Shown: positions 35,010 to 43,590, counted from the first letter of the stretch. The stretch is DNA of 64,000 nucleotides from Labilibaculum sp. DW002 (GCF_029029525.1 NZ_JAKJSC010000008.1:62001-126000), one strand, 5' to 3'. Notes: generated from the sequence alone by a model not told the origin. Made by a program: numbers and translations.

Positions 35010-35201
35010 ATGCTTGAACAAACAAAAATCGTACTTGCTAATGTTAGTTTTGATTTCGCTCTTTTTAGAAAAGAGTTAGTAAAGGCCATAAAATGGCTGA
35101 ATCCTGCAGATTTCGAAACACTGAAAAATTGGTGTTTGGAAAATTACTCTGGACAATATCAAGAAATAATCTCGGAAGTAATGCTTCCACAAACATCTTA
35201 A
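35010..35201 (+). CDS. Small conserved-looking protein, unknown
   Basis: 63 residues (MLEQTKIVLANVSFDFALFR...), soluble, with a mixed acidic and aromatic composition and a predicted helix (FRKELVKAIKWLNPADFETLKNWCLENY). No family recognised. A -7-like TAGATTCG (34963-34970) with TTTT 17 bases before it precedes the gene, and a perfect terminator follows. That makes a free-standing, probably expressed transcription unit of about 270 bases. Confidence 0.6.
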   Translation: MLEQTKIVLANVSFDFALFRKELVKAIKWLNPADFETLKNWCLENYSGQYQEIISEVMLPQTS

Positions 35202-35227
35202 CATAGAAAATTTAATTATTCTATACT

Positions 35228-35257
35228 GAGGATCTTGGAAGCAAGATCCTCTTTTTT
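35228..35257 (+). terminator. Terminator of the 63-residue protein gene
   Basis: GAGGATCTTG (35228-35237) pairs perfectly with CAAGATCCTC (35242-35251) over GAAG, followed by TTTTTT. Confidence 0.9.
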
Positions 35258-35334
35258 ATGCAATTAATTCATTCTCTGAAATATCTATCATTAAAAAAAA
35301 TGAAGTATCTTCGCAACAGAAAAAAAATCAGAAA

Positions 35335-35631
35335 ATGATAAAAATATTACGTCATATTAAAGTAGGAGATCAGGAATTTGTAACCTGGTTTGGAATGGAA
35401 ATCAAGAAAAAAGGAAATAGACCTAACATAGATATTTTCTATTATACTTCTGATCCAAGTGAAGAGTTAAGCGTCCACCAGTTGATCAAATCAAATTTTC
35501 AAAGCAAACAAGAAGCTATGCAATTTGGGATCAAATATATGCGTAGCATGTATCAAGAAATGCTAAAGCGCGAACGTGAACTTGCTTATGAGAAAAAGAA
35601 CGACGACTCTGAAGACTCTGATGACTTTTAG
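35335..35631 (+). CDS. Small soluble protein with acidic tail, unknown
   Basis: 98 residues. The N-terminal half has strand-like segments (IKILRHIKVGDQEFVTWFGMEI, PNIDIFYYTSD), then a helix (SKQEAMQFGIKYMRSMYQEMLKRERELAYE) and an acidic C-terminus (DDSEDSDDF). No family recognised. A -7-like TATCTTCG lies at 35306-35313, and the gene ends at a strong bidirectional terminator shared with the RprXY-like operon. Confidence 0.6.
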   Translation: MIKILRHIKVGDQEFVTWFGMEIKKKGNRPNIDIFYYTSDPSEELSVHQLIKSNFQSKQEAMQFGIKYMRSMYQEMLKRERELAYEKKNDDSEDSDDF

Positions 35632-35641
35632 AGAATCTAAT

Positions 35642-35679
35642 TAAAAAAAAACGCCGATCAAATGATCGGCGTTTTTTTT
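35642..35679. terminator. Bidirectional terminator between the 98-residue gene and the response regulator gene
   Basis: ACGCCGATC (35651-35659) pairs perfectly with GATCGGCGT (35664-35672). A runs precede and T runs follow, so it works for both converging transcripts. Confidence 0.92.
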
Positions 35680-35694
35680 ATATCTCAATATCTG

Positions 35695-36381
35695 TTACAT
35701 GATCAACTTATATCCTTTACCATGAACATTAATAATTTCAATCCCTGGTTCAGGCTTAAGATGCTTTCTAAGCTTGGTAATATACACATCCATACTACGA
35801 GCGTTAAAATAATTATCATCCGACCAAATCGTTCTTAAAGCTAAATTACGCTCCAAAACTTTATTTACATTATTACAAAGAAGCTTTAACAACTCCGATT
35901 CTTTTGTAGTTAGTTTAGTTGTAACGTCACCATCTTGAAGAAACTGCTTTTTAGAATCAAACAAAAAGCGACCCAACTTAAATTCTTCCTGAGTATTCTC
36001 ATTTTTCACTCCGGAAGTTCTTCTTAGCACAGCCTCAATTCGTACCAATAACTCTTCCATACTAAATGGTTTGGTCATATAATCATCTGCACCCAATTTA
36101 AAGCCTTCCAATACATCTTCCTTCATTGACTTTGCAGTTAAAAAGATAATAGGAATCTCGCTGTTGATCAAACGAATATCTTTGGCTAGTGTAAAACCAT
36201 CTCTATGTGGCATCATGATATCAAAAATGCACAGATCATATGGATTTTTCAAAAACTCATCATAAGCTTTATCACCATCCTCACAAAGAGTGGTATCATA
36301 ACCCTTGGCTACCAAATATTCTTTTAATAAAAGTCCAAGATTAGCGTCATCTTCTGCTAGTAAAATCTTTACTTGTTCCAT
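35695..36381 (-). CDS. rprY: OmpR-family response regulator (RprY-like)
   Basis: 228 residues. The receiver domain has the acidic pocket ILLAEDDAN, phospho-acceptor Asp54 in CIFDIMMPHRDG, FLTAKS and the conserved lysine in DDYMTKPFS. A C-terminal winged helix follows (FKLGRFLFDS ... LTTKESELLKLLC ... NARSMDVYITKLRKHLKPEPGIEIINVHGKGYKL). It matches RprY of Bacteroides in organisation. It starts 6 bases after the kinase gene, forming a two-gene operon. The symbol rests on similarity of the pair, and the targets are unknown. Confidence 0.88.
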   Translation of the reverse strand: MEQVKILLAEDDANLGLLLKEYLVAKGYDTTLCEDGDKAYDEFLKNPYDLCIFDIMMPHRDGFTLAKDIRLINSEIPIIFLTAKSMKEDVLEGFKLGADDYMTKPFSMEELLVRIEAVLRRTSGVKNENTQEEFKLGRFLFDSKKQFLQDGDVTTKLTTKESELLKLLCNNVNKVLERNLALRTIWSDDNYFNARSMDVYITKLRKHLKPEPGIEIINVHGKGYKLIM

Positions 36382-36387
36382 ATGTAT

Positions 36388-37902
36388 CTATTTTTTTAAG
36401 GGAAGATAAATTTCAAATTTAGATCCTTTATCGGGAATGCTATCAACAGTTACCTGACCATTATGAGCATCAGTAATTTTTTTAACATAGGACAATCCCA
36501 ATCCAAATCCTTTAACATCATGAACATTTCCTGTATGAACTCTAAAGAAACGTTCAAATATCATTTTCTGATCTTCTTTTGTTATTCCGATACCATTATC
36601 CGTAATTGAGATCACAATACCTTTATTTTTATTTCTTGTAGTGATACTAATTTCGGGAGCATCCTTACAATATTTAATTGCATTATCTAGCAAATTTGAA
36701 ATCACATTACTTAAATGAACTTCATCTGCCATAACTAAATCATGTTCAGCATCAATATTTTGGTACATATTACCCTTTCGATCCTCAACCCTTATCGTAA
36801 AGTTAGGCAATAAAACCTGAATAATCTTATGAACATTAGTAGCCTTCAATTTTAGTTTCATCCTTACTTCGTTGAACACTGCCATTTGTAAGACTTTTTC
36901 AACTTGATAACTCAAACGTCGGCTTTCATCATTAATAATTTTTGCAATATGATCTACAGTAGATGCTGTAGTTGTTACCGTATTGTCTTTTAACATTTGA
37001 GAAGCCAATGAAATAGTAGATATTGGCGTTTTAAACTCATGGGTCATATTATTAATAAAATCATTCTTAATTTTCGACAACCTCTTTTGTCGAAAAATAA
37101 TAAAGATTGTAAATGCACTAGAAAGAATAAGTACCAAAGTTAAAATGAAAGCCGGCAAAAGCATAAAATAGGATTGCACCATAAATTTCTGTTGCCCTGG
37201 AAAATAAATATACAAATGATTAGAATTTAAACTCAAATCATCAGGAAATAATTGCTTGCTATATTTATCAAAAGAAGGGTTTGTAAAATAGTTTACAGAA
37301 TTTTTAACATACCTGCTATTTGATCTTATTGCATATTCAAACTTCAACTTAATTCCGTTATCCGTCAACTTCTGCTCAATTACCTTCTTTAAGTCATTCA
37401 TATTTATCCTTTCGGACAAAGCTAAATTAGAGCGTGCCATTTGATTCACAATCTGCCCTACCTGATAAGAACCTCCATTTAGTCCTTTATTAAATTGGTT
37501 TTGTAATTTTTCAGCTGCTTTAGACAAACCGCTCAACCCTTTTGAATTAAACTCTGCCTCAGCAATAACCGAATGAGAACTTCCAGTAGAAACACTAAGC
37601 GTTGCTTTTTCGTGCAAGTTAGGGTTCATTGGAATATTAATGTTCAGCACTGAACTTGATACACTTATATTTTTCGATGGCTTATTATTAGAGAAACTAT
37701 TATTATAATTATATCCCCCTTTTGTCATGTCATCTACTTTGAGCTTATTCACAACCTGATCCAAAGCTTTACTTACCGTTAAGGCAAATTGTTCCTCTTG
37801 AATCTCAGATGCTTTTTTAAAGAAATTAATCTGAACTAGGATGAGTCCTGACAGGGAAATACAAAGCACAATTGTTACAAGCCAAATATATTTTTGATTC
37901 AT
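36388..37902 (-). CDS. rprX: Sensor histidine kinase (RprX-like)
   Basis: 504 residues from the ATG at 37902 (MNQKYIWLVTIVLCISLSGLILVQ), preferred over a GTG 19 codons upstream because the hydrophobic helix starts there. Transmembrane helices lie at about 6-26 and near residue 260, bracketing a periplasmic sensor part. The HisKA domain has NNMTHEFKTPISTI, and the ATPase has VISNLLDNAIKY, ITDNGIGI and GFGLGLSYV. It partners the regulator next to it. An exact -7 box lies only 6 bases before the ATG, suggesting a very short or absent leader. Confidence 0.88.
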   Translation of the reverse strand: MNQKYIWLVTIVLCISLSGLILVQINFFKKASEIQEEQFALTVSKALDQVVNKLKVDDMTKGGYNYNNSFSNNKPSKNISVSSSVLNINIPMNPNLHEKATLSVSTGSSHSVIAEAEFNSKGLSGLSKAAEKLQNQFNKGLNGGSYQVGQIVNQMARSNLALSERINMNDLKKVIEQKLTDNGIKLKFEYAIRSNSRYVKNSVNYFTNPSFDKYSKQLFPDDLSLNSNHLYIYFPGQQKFMVQSYFMLLPAFILTLVLILSSAFTIFIIFRQKRLSKIKNDFINNMTHEFKTPISTISLASQMLKDNTVTTTASTVDHIAKIINDESRRLSYQVEKVLQMAVFNEVRMKLKLKATNVHKIIQVLLPNFTIRVEDRKGNMYQNIDAEHDLVMADEVHLSNVISNLLDNAIKYCKDAPEISITTRNKNKGIVISITDNGIGITKEDQKMIFERFFRVHTGNVHDVKGFGLGLSYVKKITDAHNGQVTVDSIPDKGSKFEIYLPLKK

Positions 37903-37907
37903 AGGTA

Positions 37908-37915
37908 CAAATATA
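37908..37915 (-). promoter_or_regulatory. -7 box directly before rprX
   Basis: TATATTTG on the minus strand exactly fits TAnnTTTG but ends 6 bases from the ATG at 37902. If used, the message would be leaderless or nearly so. No TTTG is found at the normal distance. Confidence 0.35.
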
Positions 37916-38082
37916 AAAAAAAGAGATTGCGAGTAAGGCTGCTTAACAATCTTTAACACAAGTTAAACGATCATCAATCTATAGTGGAATATCGAACCAA
38001 AAAAGCGATACTTTCGTAGATCTAGATTTAATATATATTAGCAAAAAACAGTCAAAAACAGATAAATTTCACAAAAAAACTG

Positions 38083-38112
38083 TTTGAAGTTAATAATTTG
38101 ACACTATATTTG
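38083..38112 (+). promoter_or_regulatory. Consensus promoter of a small RNA
   Basis: TTTG at 38083-38086, spacer of 18, then TATATTTG at 38105-38112: an exact match to the Bacteroidota -33/-7 pattern. No protein gene lies downstream on this strand; a terminator follows 66 bases later. Confidence 0.7.
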
Positions 38113-38117
38113 CCTCT

Positions 38118-38207
38118 GGAGAGCGAATCTATAAGAAACAATCTCCTTGATTAAAAATTTTGGTTAATAGTTAGATGAAAGGGCGGTTGTGGTTACCGTC
38201 CTTTTTT
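38118..38207 (+). ncRNA. Putative ~90-nt small RNA
   Basis: The 414-base gap 37903-38316 contains a complete small transcription unit. The exact promoter at 38083-38112 is followed by a predicted start near 38118. A first hairpin is GGAGA (38118-38122) with TCTCC (38142-38146). The unit ends at a strong intrinsic terminator at 38178-38207. There is no ORF of note; an ATG at 38175 would read through the terminator. The unit lies between two minus-strand operons, antisense to nothing coding. No known RNA family was recognised. Confidence 0.5.
38178..38207 (+). terminator. Terminator of the putative small RNA
   Basis: AAAGGGCGGT (38178-38187) pairs with ACCGTCCTTT (38195-38204) with one G-U, 7-base loop, and T run to 38207. 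It does not belong to any protein gene on this strand. Confidence 0.8.
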
Positions 38208-38316
38208 ATGCCCAATTCTCAACTATATCCACTTGTTTACAACAGGACATAAGCATTTTTATTACACACAAAACTTGCCTGTAACAAATGAGAACTCTAA
38301 TAAAAATTTTAGATTG

Positions 38317-39060
38317 TTAGGATGCCATTTCTTTTTGGCGAATGCGCATTAGCGCTTCTTGTGCAGCCTTCTGCTGAGCTTCCTTTTTCGAAGTTCCTTT
38401 TCCGCTTCCCATTTTCACTTCCTCTACCTCAACATCTGAAGTAAACAAAGGCAAACGCAAGACTTTGTCTACACCTCCTTCGTGGGTATCAAAAACAATA
38501 TCTTTCTTATTCTTTTGAGCCCATTCAATAAGTTTACTCTTAAAATTTGTTTCTACAGTAACCACCTCTTCAATGTTTATGTAGTTGCGAAAGATTTTAT
38601 CCTCGATAAAGGTTTTTGTTATAGTATATCCCTGATCCAGATAAATAGCTCCAATTAAAGCTTCGAATGCATCACCATAAATATGCTTATTGTTATTCAG
38701 GTTTACATTTGACATCACCTGTTTATCCAAGCCAATTGTAAGAGCCAATTTATTTAAAGATTCACGGCTAACAATTTTTGATCGAATCTGAGTAAGAAAA
38801 CCCTCACTCTTGTTGGGAAAGTATTTGTATAGAATGTCAGCAATAATAGATCCTAAGATTGCATCTCCAAGGTATTCAAGACGCTCATTATTCATAGGAA
38901 CTCCATCCTTACAAGGGATAGATGCTGATTTATGTACTAACGCAAGTTGGTACAAATCGTGTTTGATGGGTGTAAAACCCAAAAGATCAAAAGACAATCC
39001 ATAAAACTCCCTCTTAGGTAAGAAACGAAGTTTTATGGATTGAATAATAGACTTAATCAC
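38317..39060 (-). CDS. rnc: Ribonuclease III
   Basis: 247 residues. The catalytic signature NERLEYLGDAILGSI holds the conserved Glu and Asp, the second acidic site lies in YGDAFEALIGAIYLDQG, and a C-terminal double-stranded RNA-binding domain ends GSGKGTSKKEAQQKAAQEAL. It cleaves double-stranded RNA in rRNA and mRNA processing. It is the last gene of acpP-fabF-rnc, 3 bases after fabF, an order common in Bacteroidota. Confidence 0.97.
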   Translation of the reverse strand: MIKSIIQSIKLRFLPKREFYGLSFDLLGFTPIKHDLYQLALVHKSASIPCKDGVPMNNERLEYLGDAILGSIIADILYKYFPNKSEGFLTQIRSKIVSRESLNKLALTIGLDKQVMSNVNLNNNKHIYGDAFEALIGAIYLDQGYTITKTFIEDKIFRNYINIEEVVTVETNFKSKLIEWAQKNKKDIVFDTHEGGVDKVLRLPLFTSDVEVEEVKMGSGKGTSKKEAQQKAAQEALMRIRQKEMAS

Positions 39061-39063
39061 AAA

Positions 39064-40317
39064 TTACTCAGTAAATGATTTGAAAATTACTGAAGCATTG
39101 TGTCCACCAAAACCAAACGTGTTGCTTAAAGCAGCTCTGATAGGGCGCTCTTGAGCAGTGTGTAGAGTAAGGTTTAATTTCTCATCAATCTCAGGATCCT
39201 GTTCTCTGTGATTGATAGTTGGCGGTACAGTAGAGTTTTTAATTGCTAGAATACTAGCGATAGCTTCAACTGAACCGGCAGCTCCCAAGAGGTGACCTGT
39301 CATTGATTTTGTGGAACTAATGTTCACTTTGTATGCATGCTCACCTAAAACAGTCTTAACTGCTCTCAATTCAGGAATATCTCCTACAGGAGTAGATGTT
39401 CCGTGAACGTTGATGTAGTCTAGTTCATCAGGTTGCATATTAGCGTCGCTAATAGCCATTTTCATAGCGTTAATAGCACCGCGTCCTTCTGGATGTGTCG
39501 CTGTCAAGTGATAAGCATCACCAGACATCCCGCCACCAACAACTTCTGCATAAATCTTCGCACCACGAGTTTTAGCGTGTTCATATTCTTCAAGAATAAG
39601 AGCACCAGCTCCTTCTCCCATTACAAAACCATCACGGGTTTTACAAAATGGACGAGATGCTTGAGTGTATTCTTCGTTGTTAGTTGAAAGGGCCTGCATT
39701 GAGTTAAATCCTCCTAATCCCGCTTCATTGATAGAAGCTTCTGAACCACCTGATATAAAAATATCAGCTTTACCCAAACGGATATAGTTCATTGCGTCAA
39801 TCATAGCGTGAGTGGAAGAAGCACATGCAGAAACTGTACCGTAGTTCGGTCCCTGGAAACCATATCTCATAGAAATATGACCGGCAGCAATATCAGAAAT
39901 CATCTTAGGAATAAAGAAAGGAGAGAAACGAGGAGTTCCGTCCCCGTTTGCATATCCTGTAACTTCATCTAAGAAAGTCTTAATACCGCCAATTCCAGAA
40001 CCCCAAATTACTCCGGCTCTTGTTAAATCTTCGGCCTCCAAATCGAAACCCGCATCCCCAATTGCTTCTTTAACAGCAATTAAAGCATACTGCGTATAAA
40101 GATCGAGTTTACGAACTTCTTTGCGATCGAAATGCGCTTTTGGATCGAAGTTTTTAACCTCGCAAGCGAACTGAGTCTTGAATTTTGAAGCATCGAATTG
40201 CTGAATCTTATCAGATCCGCTCTTTCCATTCTTCAAACTTTCCCAATATTCAGCAATATTATTACCGATTGGGTTAATGGTTCCAAGACCAGTTACTACT
40301 ACTCTTCTAAGTTCCAT
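39064..40317 (-). CDS. fabF: 3-oxoacyl-ACP synthase II
   Basis: 417 residues of the KAS II family. The nucleophile cysteine lies in TVSACASSTHAM, and the two histidines in NVHGTSTPVGD and MTGHLLGAAGS complete the Cys-His-His triad. GFGGHNAS is the C-terminal glycine loop. It elongates fatty acids by condensing malonyl-ACP with acyl-ACP. It lies between acpP (23 bases) and rnc. Confidence 0.97.
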   Translation of the reverse strand: MELRRVVVTGLGTINPIGNNIAEYWESLKNGKSGSDKIQQFDASKFKTQFACEVKNFDPKAHFDRKEVRKLDLYTQYALIAVKEAIGDAGFDLEAEDLTRAGVIWGSGIGGIKTFLDEVTGYANGDGTPRFSPFFIPKMISDIAAGHISMRYGFQGPNYGTVSACASSTHAMIDAMNYIRLGKADIFISGGSEASINEAGLGGFNSMQALSTNNEEYTQASRPFCKTRDGFVMGEGAGALILEEYEHAKTRGAKIYAEVVGGGMSGDAYHLTATHPEGRGAINAMKMAISDANMQPDELDYINVHGTSTPVGDIPELRAVKTVLGEHAYKVNISSTKSMTGHLLGAAGSVEAIASILAIKNSTVPPTINHREQDPEIDEKLNLTLHTAQERPIRAALSNTFGFGGHNASVIFKSFTE

Positions 40318-40340
40318 AAAAAAGGTTCTGGGTTAATTAA

Positions 40341-40577
40341 TTACTTAGCGTTTTCTTCGATATAAGAAATTGCGGCACCTACAGTCCCGATGTTCTCAGC
40401 TTGATCGTCTGGAATAGCAATGTTAAATTCCTTTTCGAATTCCATGATTAACTCAACTGTATCCAATGAATCAGCTCCTAGGTCATTAGTGAAGCTAGCT
40501 TCAACAGCAACTTCTGTTTCATCAACACCCAATTTGTCAACAATGATTGCTTTTACTCTAGATGCAATATCAGACAT
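40341..40577 (-). CDS. acpP: Acyl carrier protein
   Basis: 78 residues, acidic, with the phosphopantetheine attachment Ser37 in [18 protein letters not shown]. It carries growing fatty-acyl chains for FabF and the rest of fatty-acid synthesis. First gene of acpP-fabF-rnc. An exact -7 box (TATCTTTG, 40690-40683 on the minus strand) gives a leader of about 95 bases. Confidence 0.98.
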   Translation of the reverse strand: MSDIASRVKAIIVDKLGVDETEVAVEASFTNDLGADSLDTVELIMEFEKEFNIAIPDDQAENIGTVGAAISYIEENAK

Positions 40578-40682
40578 AACTTTAAAATTTTAGATTAATA
40601 TTTAAAAAACTAATTAATTTCTAACTCTGCAAAGAAATAAATTTAGGATATAAAATCAAACTTATTTCCACATAGTTGGTCG

Positions 40683-40690
40683 CAAAGATA
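40683..40690 (-). promoter_or_regulatory. -7 box of acpP-fabF-rnc
   Basis: CAAAGATA on the plus strand is TATCTTTG on the minus strand, an exact TAnnTTTG. It is back to back with the purN -7 box at 40741-40748, so two divergent promoters share this spacer. Confidence 0.5.
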
Positions 40691-40740
40691 ATCCTTTTTC
40701 CTTTTCTGCGAAATAATTCCCCTTCGAAATGCATTTTGCA

Positions 40741-40748
40741 TATATTTG
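40741..40748 (+). promoter_or_regulatory. -7 box of purN
   Basis: TATATTTG exactly fits TAnnTTTG and lies 28 bases before the purN ATG. The -33 region (TTCC) is weak. Confidence 0.45.
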
Positions 40749-40776
40749 TATAATTGAGACAACACTAAAAACCGAC

Positions 40777-41337
40777 ATGAAAAAAATAGCCATTTTTGCT
40801 TCTGGATCAGGAAGTAACGCTGAAAATATTGCAAGATATTTTAGCAATAAACCTGATTTTGAAATTTCTGCAATACTTTCTAACAACGCTAATGCCTTTG
40901 TGCTATCCAGAGCGAAAAACTTAAATATTCCAACTTTCGTTTTTTCCCGCTCAGAATTTAACGAAACGGATAAAATCGTTGATTTTTTAGCCGAAAAACA
41001 GGTCGATTTTATTGTTTTAGCAGGATTTCTATGGCTACTTCCTCTTAATCTATTGCGGAAATTTTCGAATTCTATTGTTAATATTCACCCAGCTCTACTT
41101 CCTAAGTATGGAGGAAAAGGAATGTACGGAATGAATATTCACAAAGCTGTTGTTGCAAATAAAGAAACCGAAACTGGAATTTCCATTCACATGGTAAATG
41201 AAAAATACGATGAAGGTAAAATTGTTTTTCAAACGAAATGTGATGTTTTTCCAAACGACACTGCTGATGATGTAGCCGAAAAAATTCATCAATTAGAGTA
41301 CGAATTTTTCCCTAAAATTATTGAGCAATTACTCTAA
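40777..41337 (+). CDS. purN: Phosphoribosylglycinamide formyltransferase
   Basis: 186 residues from the ATG at 40777 (MKKIAIFASGSGSNAENIARYF); the reading frame upstream is not conserved. The formyltransferase core has VLAGFLWLLP, the NIHPALLPKYGGKGMYG loop with the catalytic Asn and His, and TGISIHMVNEKYDEGKIVFQ. It transfers formyl from 10-formyl-THF to GAR in purine synthesis. Its last 9 bases overlap the end of the M23 peptidase gene on the other strand, and no terminator separates them. Confidence 0.96.
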   Translation: MKKIAIFASGSGSNAENIARYFSNKPDFEISAILSNNANAFVLSRAKNLNIPTFVFSRSEFNETDKIVDFLAEKQVDFIVLAGFLWLLPLNLLRKFSNSIVNIHPALLPKYGGKGMYGMNIHKAVVANKETETGISIHMVNEKYDEGKIVFQTKCDVFPNDTADDVAEKIHQLEYEFFPKIIEQLL

Positions 41338-42600
41338 GGTAATTGCTTCTTCTTTATTAAGCTCTTTCATTAAGCTCTCCATCACTAACTGATATCGTAC
41401 TTCGTTCTCCTTTTTAACAGGAGAAACGGGAGGCGATTTCATCCTTAATGGATTGATTGCTTTTCCATTTTTATGAACTCTAAAATCTAAATGTGGTCCC
41501 GTAGCTAAACCTGTCGCACCAACATAACCTATAACTTGTCCTTGTTTTACTCTGGATCCAACACTTACATTTTTACCGAAACGCGAAAAATGCATGTAAG
41601 TCGTTGTATAGACTGAGTTGTGTTTAACCTTAAGATAACGTCCTCCTCCTCTTTTCTGGAATCCTCTCTTCACAATCACACCATCGCCAATGGTCATTAC
41701 AGGCGTACCTGTTGGTGCAGCATAGTCGATTCCATGATGAGCACGATAACGTTTAAGAACCGGATGAAAACGTCTATTTGAAAACTTAGAACTTATGCGG
41801 GAAAAACGAAGTGGGGCCTTCAAGAATGCTTTCTGCAAACTCTTTCCTTCTTCATCAAAATAACCTCCTTTTTCTCCATCAGTAAAAGCAAAGGCATAAT
41901 TATTCGATTTGTGGTGAACAAAGTTCGCTGCAATCACATCAATTTGATGAATAGATTCACCATCAATCATTTCTTCATCGTAAATCACATTAAATTCATC
42001 TCCCTTTCCAATTCCAAAGAAATCAATCGTCCAAGCATAAATATCTGACAATTCCATTGAGAGAACCGGATCTGCTCCTGCATCGACCATAGCATTCCAC
42101 AGCGATGATTCAATTGTACCTTTTATTTGTCTCCTATGTTTAACAATTTCCTTTTCGCCCTTAAATACATTTAAGGTATCACGTAAGTCAAAAACAATAT
42201 ATTCAACAGGCGTATTCTCGTAAACGAAATATTCTGGCGTTTTTAAACTATCCTTTGTAAAGAGAACTGAATATTCATGTCCAGATTTAATTCTACGAAC
42301 ATTAAATACCTTCTTAGCTTTTCTAGCTATTTTATCGATTGTTCCGAAGCTAACATCATATTGTCTCAAAATAGTAGACAAACTATGATTTCTCTTTACT
42401 CTATTGGTTTCGACATTAAATTCTTCAATTGGAAATCCATACTTTAAATGAATTTGTTCTTTTTCCGTTGTATCAATTACAACTGTTTCCTGTGCAATTT
42501 CTTTTACTTGATTCTCTTTCGAAAGCCATTTTAAAACAATTAAACCTAAGAGAACAGCACCTGCAATCAGGAAGAATTTATAATTGAAGAATTTTTTCAT
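41329..42600 (-). CDS. M23 family peptidoglycan metallopeptidase, membrane-anchored
   Basis: 423 residues. A single N-terminal membrane helix (FFLIAGAVLLGLIVLKWL) is followed by a long regulatory part (30-270) with NHSLSTILRQYDV and NVRRIKSGHEYSVL, resembling the OapA/LysM-like region of MepM. The LytM domain follows: HHGIDYAAPTGTP gives His288 and Asp292, then TTYMHFSRF, and ATGLATGPHLDFRV. In the last motif the usual H-x-H is H370-L-D372. It should cut peptide cross-links of the cell wall in the periplasm. The His-to-Asp change leaves zinc binding by Asp possible. Confidence 0.9.
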   Translation of the reverse strand: MKKFFNYKFFLIAGAVLLGLIVLKWLSKENQVKEIAQETVVIDTTEKEQIHLKYGFPIEEFNVETNRVKRNHSLSTILRQYDVSFGTIDKIARKAKKVFNVRRIKSGHEYSVLFTKDSLKTPEYFVYENTPVEYIVFDLRDTLNVFKGEKEIVKHRRQIKGTIESSLWNAMVDAGADPVLSMELSDIYAWTIDFFGIGKGDEFNVIYDEEMIDGESIHQIDVIAANFVHHKSNNYAFAFTDGEKGGYFDEEGKSLQKAFLKAPLRFSRISSKFSNRRFHPVLKRYRAHHGIDYAAPTGTPVMTIGDGVIVKRGFQKRGGGRYLKVKHNSVYTTTYMHFSRFGKNVSVGSRVKQGQVIGYVGATGLATGPHLDFRVHKNGKAINPLRMKSPPVSPVKKENEVRYQLVMESLMKELNKEEAITLE

Positions 42601-42691
42601 CGTGGATCGTTATTTTTTAGAAGCCTAAAGGTATAACTATTATTATAGTTGTACAACAAGCTATTACCCATCTTTATTGATTTAAGCTTTT

Positions 42692-43567
42692 TTAAGACTT
42701 TATCTTATCGAATCCTTGTCCGTATACACCCATTACCGATCCCATAGATATGAAAGCGTCTGGGTCTACAATTTTTACCATTTTAAGTATAGCTTGCGAA
42801 TCTTTCTTCTTTGCTAAAAGCATCAAAACTTTTACATCTTGTTGAGAGTAGCCACCTTTGGCCTCTAGAACCGTTAATCCTTGATCAAGATTTAAAACAA
42901 CTTCATTACGAATTTCTTCATGCTTTTTGGTGAAAATAAAAATTTGAACAGATTGTTTAGCTCCTTCAATCGCCATATCAACACAATAAGCACTCACTCC
43001 CATAGCTACAAAACCATAGACTACTTGCTCAATGGAATTTGAGATAAAATATGATGAAGAGATAATAATCAGATCCAGAGTTAAAAGAAGTTGACCTGGG
43101 CTGTAATTTCGATATTTATTAATCATCATGGCAATGATATCGGTACCTCCGGTACTTCCACCTTGCGATAGTATAATACCAGCACTTGCTCCAGCCATAA
43201 TACCACCAATTATAGCACACATAAATCGGTCAGAAACCAAAGGCTCCGTTATTATTGACTGAAATAGCCAAAGAAAAAATGAAATCACGAATATTCCATA
43301 AATGGTCTTAAGTCCAAAACTGAAGCCTAATACTCTTAAAGATGCTAAAAGGAGTACTGAATTTATAATAAAAACAGAATATCCAACCTTAAAACCGGTC
43401 ACAAAATAGATAATCGTAGCCATACCAGTAACCCCACCACCTACAATTTCTGATGGAATTAAGAAACCTGTCCAACCAACAGATCCAATAAACAAACCTA
43501 TTGCAATTATAAAGTAGGACCGCAATGATTCTTTTAAATCTGTTGTTTTAAATATATTTTTCATCAA
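42692..43567 (-). CDS. YitT family membrane protein (copy 2)
   Basis: 291 residues with five to six N-terminal membrane helices. The family hallmarks are FLIPSEIVGGGVTGMATI and SQGGSTGGTDIIAMMINKY, and a soluble C-terminal domain (HEEIRNEVVLNLDQGLTVLEAKGGYSQQDVKVLMLL) matches the DUF2179/YitT C-terminal fold. The function is not firmly known; related proteins are proposed transporters. It is a tandem paralogue of the gene at 43591, 23 bases downstream of it, and the two share the SMGSVMGVYG/F ending. Confidence 0.88.
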   Translation of the reverse strand: MMKNIFKTTDLKESLRSYFIIAIGLFIGSVGWTGFLIPSEIVGGGVTGMATIIYFVTGFKVGYSVFIINSVLLLASLRVLGFSFGLKTIYGIFVISFFLWLFQSIITEPLVSDRFMCAIIGGIMAGASAGIILSQGGSTGGTDIIAMMINKYRNYSPGQLLLTLDLIIISSSYFISNSIEQVVYGFVAMGVSAYCVDMAIEGAKQSVQIFIFTKKHEEIRNEVVLNLDQGLTVLEAKGGYSQQDVKVLMLLAKKKDSQAILKMVKIVDPDAFISMGSVMGVYGQGFDKIKS

Positions 43568-43590
43568 AATAGATAAATTAATTGTAGATG

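Noticed and set aside
38175-38252. 25-codon ORF (MKGRLWLPSFF...) in the small-RNA unit
   Set aside because: It would have to be translated through the terminator hairpin and T run at 38178-38207, and no ribosome binding site is seen.
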